Assembly: GCA_943326015.2 (NCBI GenBank)
Contig: CALPRQ020000025.1
Span: 1 to 57,420 of the forward strand
Length of the DNA: 57,420 nucleotides
From: Chitinophaga pinensis
GTDB taxonomy: Bacteria > Pseudomonadota > Gammaproteobacteria > Burkholderiales > Burkholderiaceae_C
Reading direction: 5' to 3'
The notes below the pieces were generated by a model. That model saw nothing but the letters and a program-made list of their open reading frames with translations. It was not told where the DNA came from and did not search any database. The number at the start of each line of letters is the position of its first letter. Position 1 is the stretch's first letter. Positions 55,506 through 57,420 of the stretch are shown in pieces. The position numbers and the translations under genes were made by a program.

Positions 55506-55898
55506 ATGATCTACGGCATCGGCAACGACATCTGTGATGTGCGTCGCATCCGCGCCAGTCTGGAGCGCCATGGCGAGCGCTTCGCCGAAAAAATCCTGAG
55601 CGAGGCCGAGCTGGCCACCTGGCGCCAGCGCAGCGAGCGCTGGCCCGAGCGCGGCGTGCGCTACCTGGCCACCCGCTTCTCGGCCAAGGAAGCCTTCAGC
55701 AAGGCGATCGGACTGGGCATGCGCATGCCGATGACCTGGCGCGACTGCGAGATCGCCAAGCTGCCCAGCGGCCAGCCCGTGATCCTGCTGCATCGCGGCC
55801 TGAAGGACTGGTTCGAGGGCCAGGGCCTGAGCGCCCATGTCAGCGTCACCGACGAAACCGACTACGCCGCCAGCTTCGTGGTGGTGGAGCGCCCCTGA
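55506..55898 (+). CDS. acpS: Holo-ACP synthase
   Basis: AcpS transfers phosphopantetheine from CoA to Ser37 of AcpP. The 130-aa protein has [12 protein letters not shown] (metal Asp) and [18 protein letters not shown] with the catalytic Glu and Lys. Length is normal. It is the last conserved gene before the AT-rich segment. Confidence 0.95.
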   Translation: MIYGIGNDICDVRRIRASLERHGERFAEKILSEAELATWRQRSERWPERGVRYLATRFSAKEAFSKAIGLGMRMPMTWRDCEIAKLPSGQPVILLHRGLKDWFEGQGLSAHVSVTDETDYAASFVVVERP

Positions 55899-55913
55899 TC
55901 TGAACGGTCAGAT
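55898..55913. repeat. Short inverted repeat at the acpS 3' end
   Basis: ATCTGA (55898-55903) and TCAGAT (55908-55913) are separated by ACGG and begin at the last base of the acpS stop. It marks the transition from GC-rich core DNA to the foreign segment. It has no T-run, so it is a poor terminator. Confidence 0.4.
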
Positions 55914-55938
55914 TCATCCGTCTGCGTACCGAGTCATC

Positions 55939-56073
55939 ATGTCCGCCACCAACTTCAAGACCGAGAACAATACCTATCGCAAGTTGATCGGCAACGGCCT
56001 GACGTACCGCATTCAGCGTTTTCAGCGATTCCGTCATCTTGGTTATGCGCAACAAGCTGACTTCTGGGTTTGA
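55939..56073 (+). pseudogene. 5' remnant of a DUF262 (GmrSD-like) gene
   Basis: The frame encodes 44 aa beginning MSATNFKTENNTYRKLIGNG, then LTYRIQRFQR, before it diverges to FRHLGYAQQADFWV and stops. DUF262 proteins of one group start with TENNTYRxLxGNGLxYRIPRFQRDYSW. Here the conserved Pro is Gln, and DYSW and the remaining ~500-700 residues are missing. It is therefore a decayed start of a DUF262 gene, the domain of the GmrSD type IV restriction enzyme and related defence proteins. It lies directly before an AAA ATPase gene. Confidence 0.6.
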
Positions 56074-56142
56074 AAATTCGGCAGCGGGTCGTCGAATGTG
56101 CATCTTTTATCGCTGAATAAAGTCAATTTATAAGGAATTTAA

Positions 56143-57420
56143 ATGAAATTCAAGTTTGAAAATATTGGATTGATTGATGATGCAGAGATTGAGTTGGCTG
56201 ATTTGACTCTAATTTGTGGCGATAATAATACCGGAAAAACTTATGTTACATATGGAATCTATGGGTTTTTCCGAATCTGGCGTCAGCTTCTGCGAATTAT
56301 AATTTCCGATGAGTTAAAGAAAGTCGATCGGAAAGCTGGTGGATATTCGATTGACCTCCAAGATTTGTACTGCGGCAAAATGAATAATTATCTTGCTCGA
56401 ATGAGTCGGGATTATGTATCGTTTCTTCCAGATGTTTTTGCTGCAAGTGAAGAGTTTTTCAAGGGTGGGCGTATTGACGTTTCCATCACGGAGGAGGCCG
56501 GATTTCTTGATACAGGATACCAAAATACTATTCAAGGCGGACCGTCTGGTAAGGTGTTAGCCACATTGAAGAAAACTGAGGGAAGTCCTCTGTTGGAGGT
56601 GTTGGTCGCTGATGAAACAGTCACGCACGCGCGTTTTGGTGGTTTGAATGATTTCATTGCTGACGCAGTAACCGATATTGTTTTTGCGCCATATATTCCA
56701 AATACAATGATTGCTAGTGCGGAGCGAACTGGTGCGGCTATATTCCGCAAAGAACTTGATTTTGCACGTACACGCATGATTGAGGCTTTAAATACACTGG
56801 ATGCCAAAGATTTTCGAAATCCCTTTAGACTTATTGAGAGTATGGATGCTGGTTATGCTTGGCCGGTTAAAGATAATGTAGATTTTGTCCGTCAATTGGA
56901 GGATATTGACAAGCAAACAGGCCCGTTGGCAAGCGCGCATCCACAGCTTATTAAGGCATTTGATGAAATTATTGGTGGTAGCTACAAGGTCATTCGTGAT
57001 AAAGGGCTTTTTTACCAACCGAAAGGGAGCGGAAAACCACGTCTATCAATGTCGGAGTCGTCCAGTTCGGTGCGTGCACTGTTGGATGTAGGATTTTACT
57101 TGCGCTGTCGTGCCAAGCCTGGGGATTTATTTATCATTGATGAACCAGAGCTTAATTTGCATCCTAAAAATCAACGAGCATTTGCTCGATTAATTGCCAA
57201 GATGGTTAATTATGGTATCAAGGTATTTATTACGACTCATAGCGATTATTTGGTTAAGGAGTTGAATACTCTGATTATGCTTGCTCAACGTACTTTGCAT
57301 ACTAAGTCTATTCAGAAGACGTATGGTTATATGGAAGATGAATTGTTGGACCCAACCCGGGTACACCTTTACATGACATGTACGCGTCCTGAACAACGTG
57401 AAGGACGTGGTCGCCGGGCG
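56143..57420 (+). CDS. AAA15/OLD-like ATPase, 3' end cut by the window
   Basis: The frame is open for 426 codons to the window edge. The protein starts MKFKFENIGLIDDAEIELAD, has Walker A GDNNTGKT (26-33), an ABC-like signature LSMSES (about 301-306), Walker B LFIIDEPELNLHP (Asp333, Glu334) and an H-loop FITTHSDYLV (His366). This is the AAA15/OLD layout found in many phage-defence ATPases. A C-terminal TOPRIM nuclease, if any, would lie beyond the window. AAGGAA precedes the ATG. Codon use is AT-rich, unlike every gene upstream, which supports acquisition by transfer. The partner gene and exact system are unknown. Confidence 0.85.
   Translation, partial: MKFKFENIGLIDDAEIELADLTLICGDNNTGKTYVTYGIYGFFRIWRQLLRIIISDELKKVDRKAGGYSIDLQDLYCGKMNNYLARMSRDYVSFLPDVFAASEEFFKGGRIDVSITEEAGFLDTGYQNTIQGGPSGKVLATLKKTEGSPLLEVLVADETVTHARFGGLNDFIADAVTDIVFAPYIPNTMIASAERTGAAIFRKELDFARTRMIEALNTLDAKDFRNPFRLIESMDAGYAWPVKDNVDFVRQLEDIDKQTGPLASAHPQLIKAFDEIIGGSYKVIRDKGLFYQPKGSGKPRLSMSESSSSVRALLDVGFYLRCRAKPGDLFIIDEPELNLHPKNQRAFARLIAKMVNYGIKVFITTHSDYLVKELNTLIMLAQRTLHTKSIQKTYGYMEDELLDPTRVHLYMTCTRPEQREGRGRRA

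Noticed and set aside
1-57420. CRISPR array, insertion sequence, prophage or integrase
   Set aside because: No regularly spaced repeats, transposase, integrase or phage structural genes were seen in any frame.

Overview
The window is GC-rich chromosomal DNA from a betaproteobacterium, most probably order Burkholderiales. Three things support this: the gene orders greB/spoT/rpoZ/gmk/yicC, rpmF-plsX-fabHDG-acpP-fabF and rpoE-rseA-degP-lepA-lepB-rnc-era-recO-pdxJ-acpS; the sequence character of the proteins; and the dense packing with many ATGA start/stop overlaps. No rRNA, CRISPR array, prophage or insertion sequence is visible. Only the last ~1.5 kb looks foreign.

Layout. 1-260: two identical tRNA-Arg(ACG) genes, the first cut by the window edge, then a terminator. 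277-5000: greB facing a minus-strand block yicC-gmk-rpoZ-(terminator)-spoT. 5052-9558: a Ser/Thr kinase and PP2C phosphatase pair, then rph, rdgB and hemW. 9659-15692: a large DUF349 protein facing a minus-strand group mtfA, lpxH, ppiB, ppiA and a TPR lipid-free exported protein. 15854-21279: cysS, a DNA glycosylase, accA, tilS, lysC. 21315-27701: a stretch bounded by two tRNA-Ser genes (GCT and CGA). It holds a GGDEF cyclase, an unrecognised EF-hand membrane protein, a solitary UvrD-like helicase, a candidate small RNA and a small ORF. 27742-34858: trpS, an M50 protease, a YciO-type protein, a DMT transporter, RNase AM, murJ and purM. 35038-39860: hda, a HAD phosphatase, pcnB, folK, pdxH, yceD. 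39966-45739: ribosomal protein L32 and the core fatty-acid synthesis operon. 45754-55898: the envelope-stress/translation operon from a YgfX-like protein and rpoE through acpS. 55899-57420: an AT-rich segment with a broken DUF262 (GmrSD-like) gene start and an AAA ATPase running off the end, which looks like the edge of a defence island.

How the genes work together. Stringent response and transcription: greB, spoT, rpoZ. Nucleotide housekeeping: gmk, rdgB, purM. Membrane building: accA, plsX, fabHDG, acpP, fabF, acpS and lpxH; murJ supplies the cell wall. Translation and RNA: tRNA genes, cysS, trpS, tilS, rph, rnc, era, lepA, yceD, rpmF, pcnB. Signalling: the kinase/phosphatase pair, GGDEF protein and sigma-E module.

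Most notable observations: (i) the sigma-E locus carries only a cytoplasmic-size RseA fragment and no rseB; (ii) a recurrent -10-like hexamer lies 6-7 bases before the start codon of many genes without a Shine-Dalgarno sequence, suggesting leaderless mRNAs; (iii) a promoter-to-terminator unit of about 250 nt with no credible protein looks like a small RNA; (iv) the right end enters a decayed restriction/defence locus. All functional calls rest on reading the sequence and recalling families; no searches were run.
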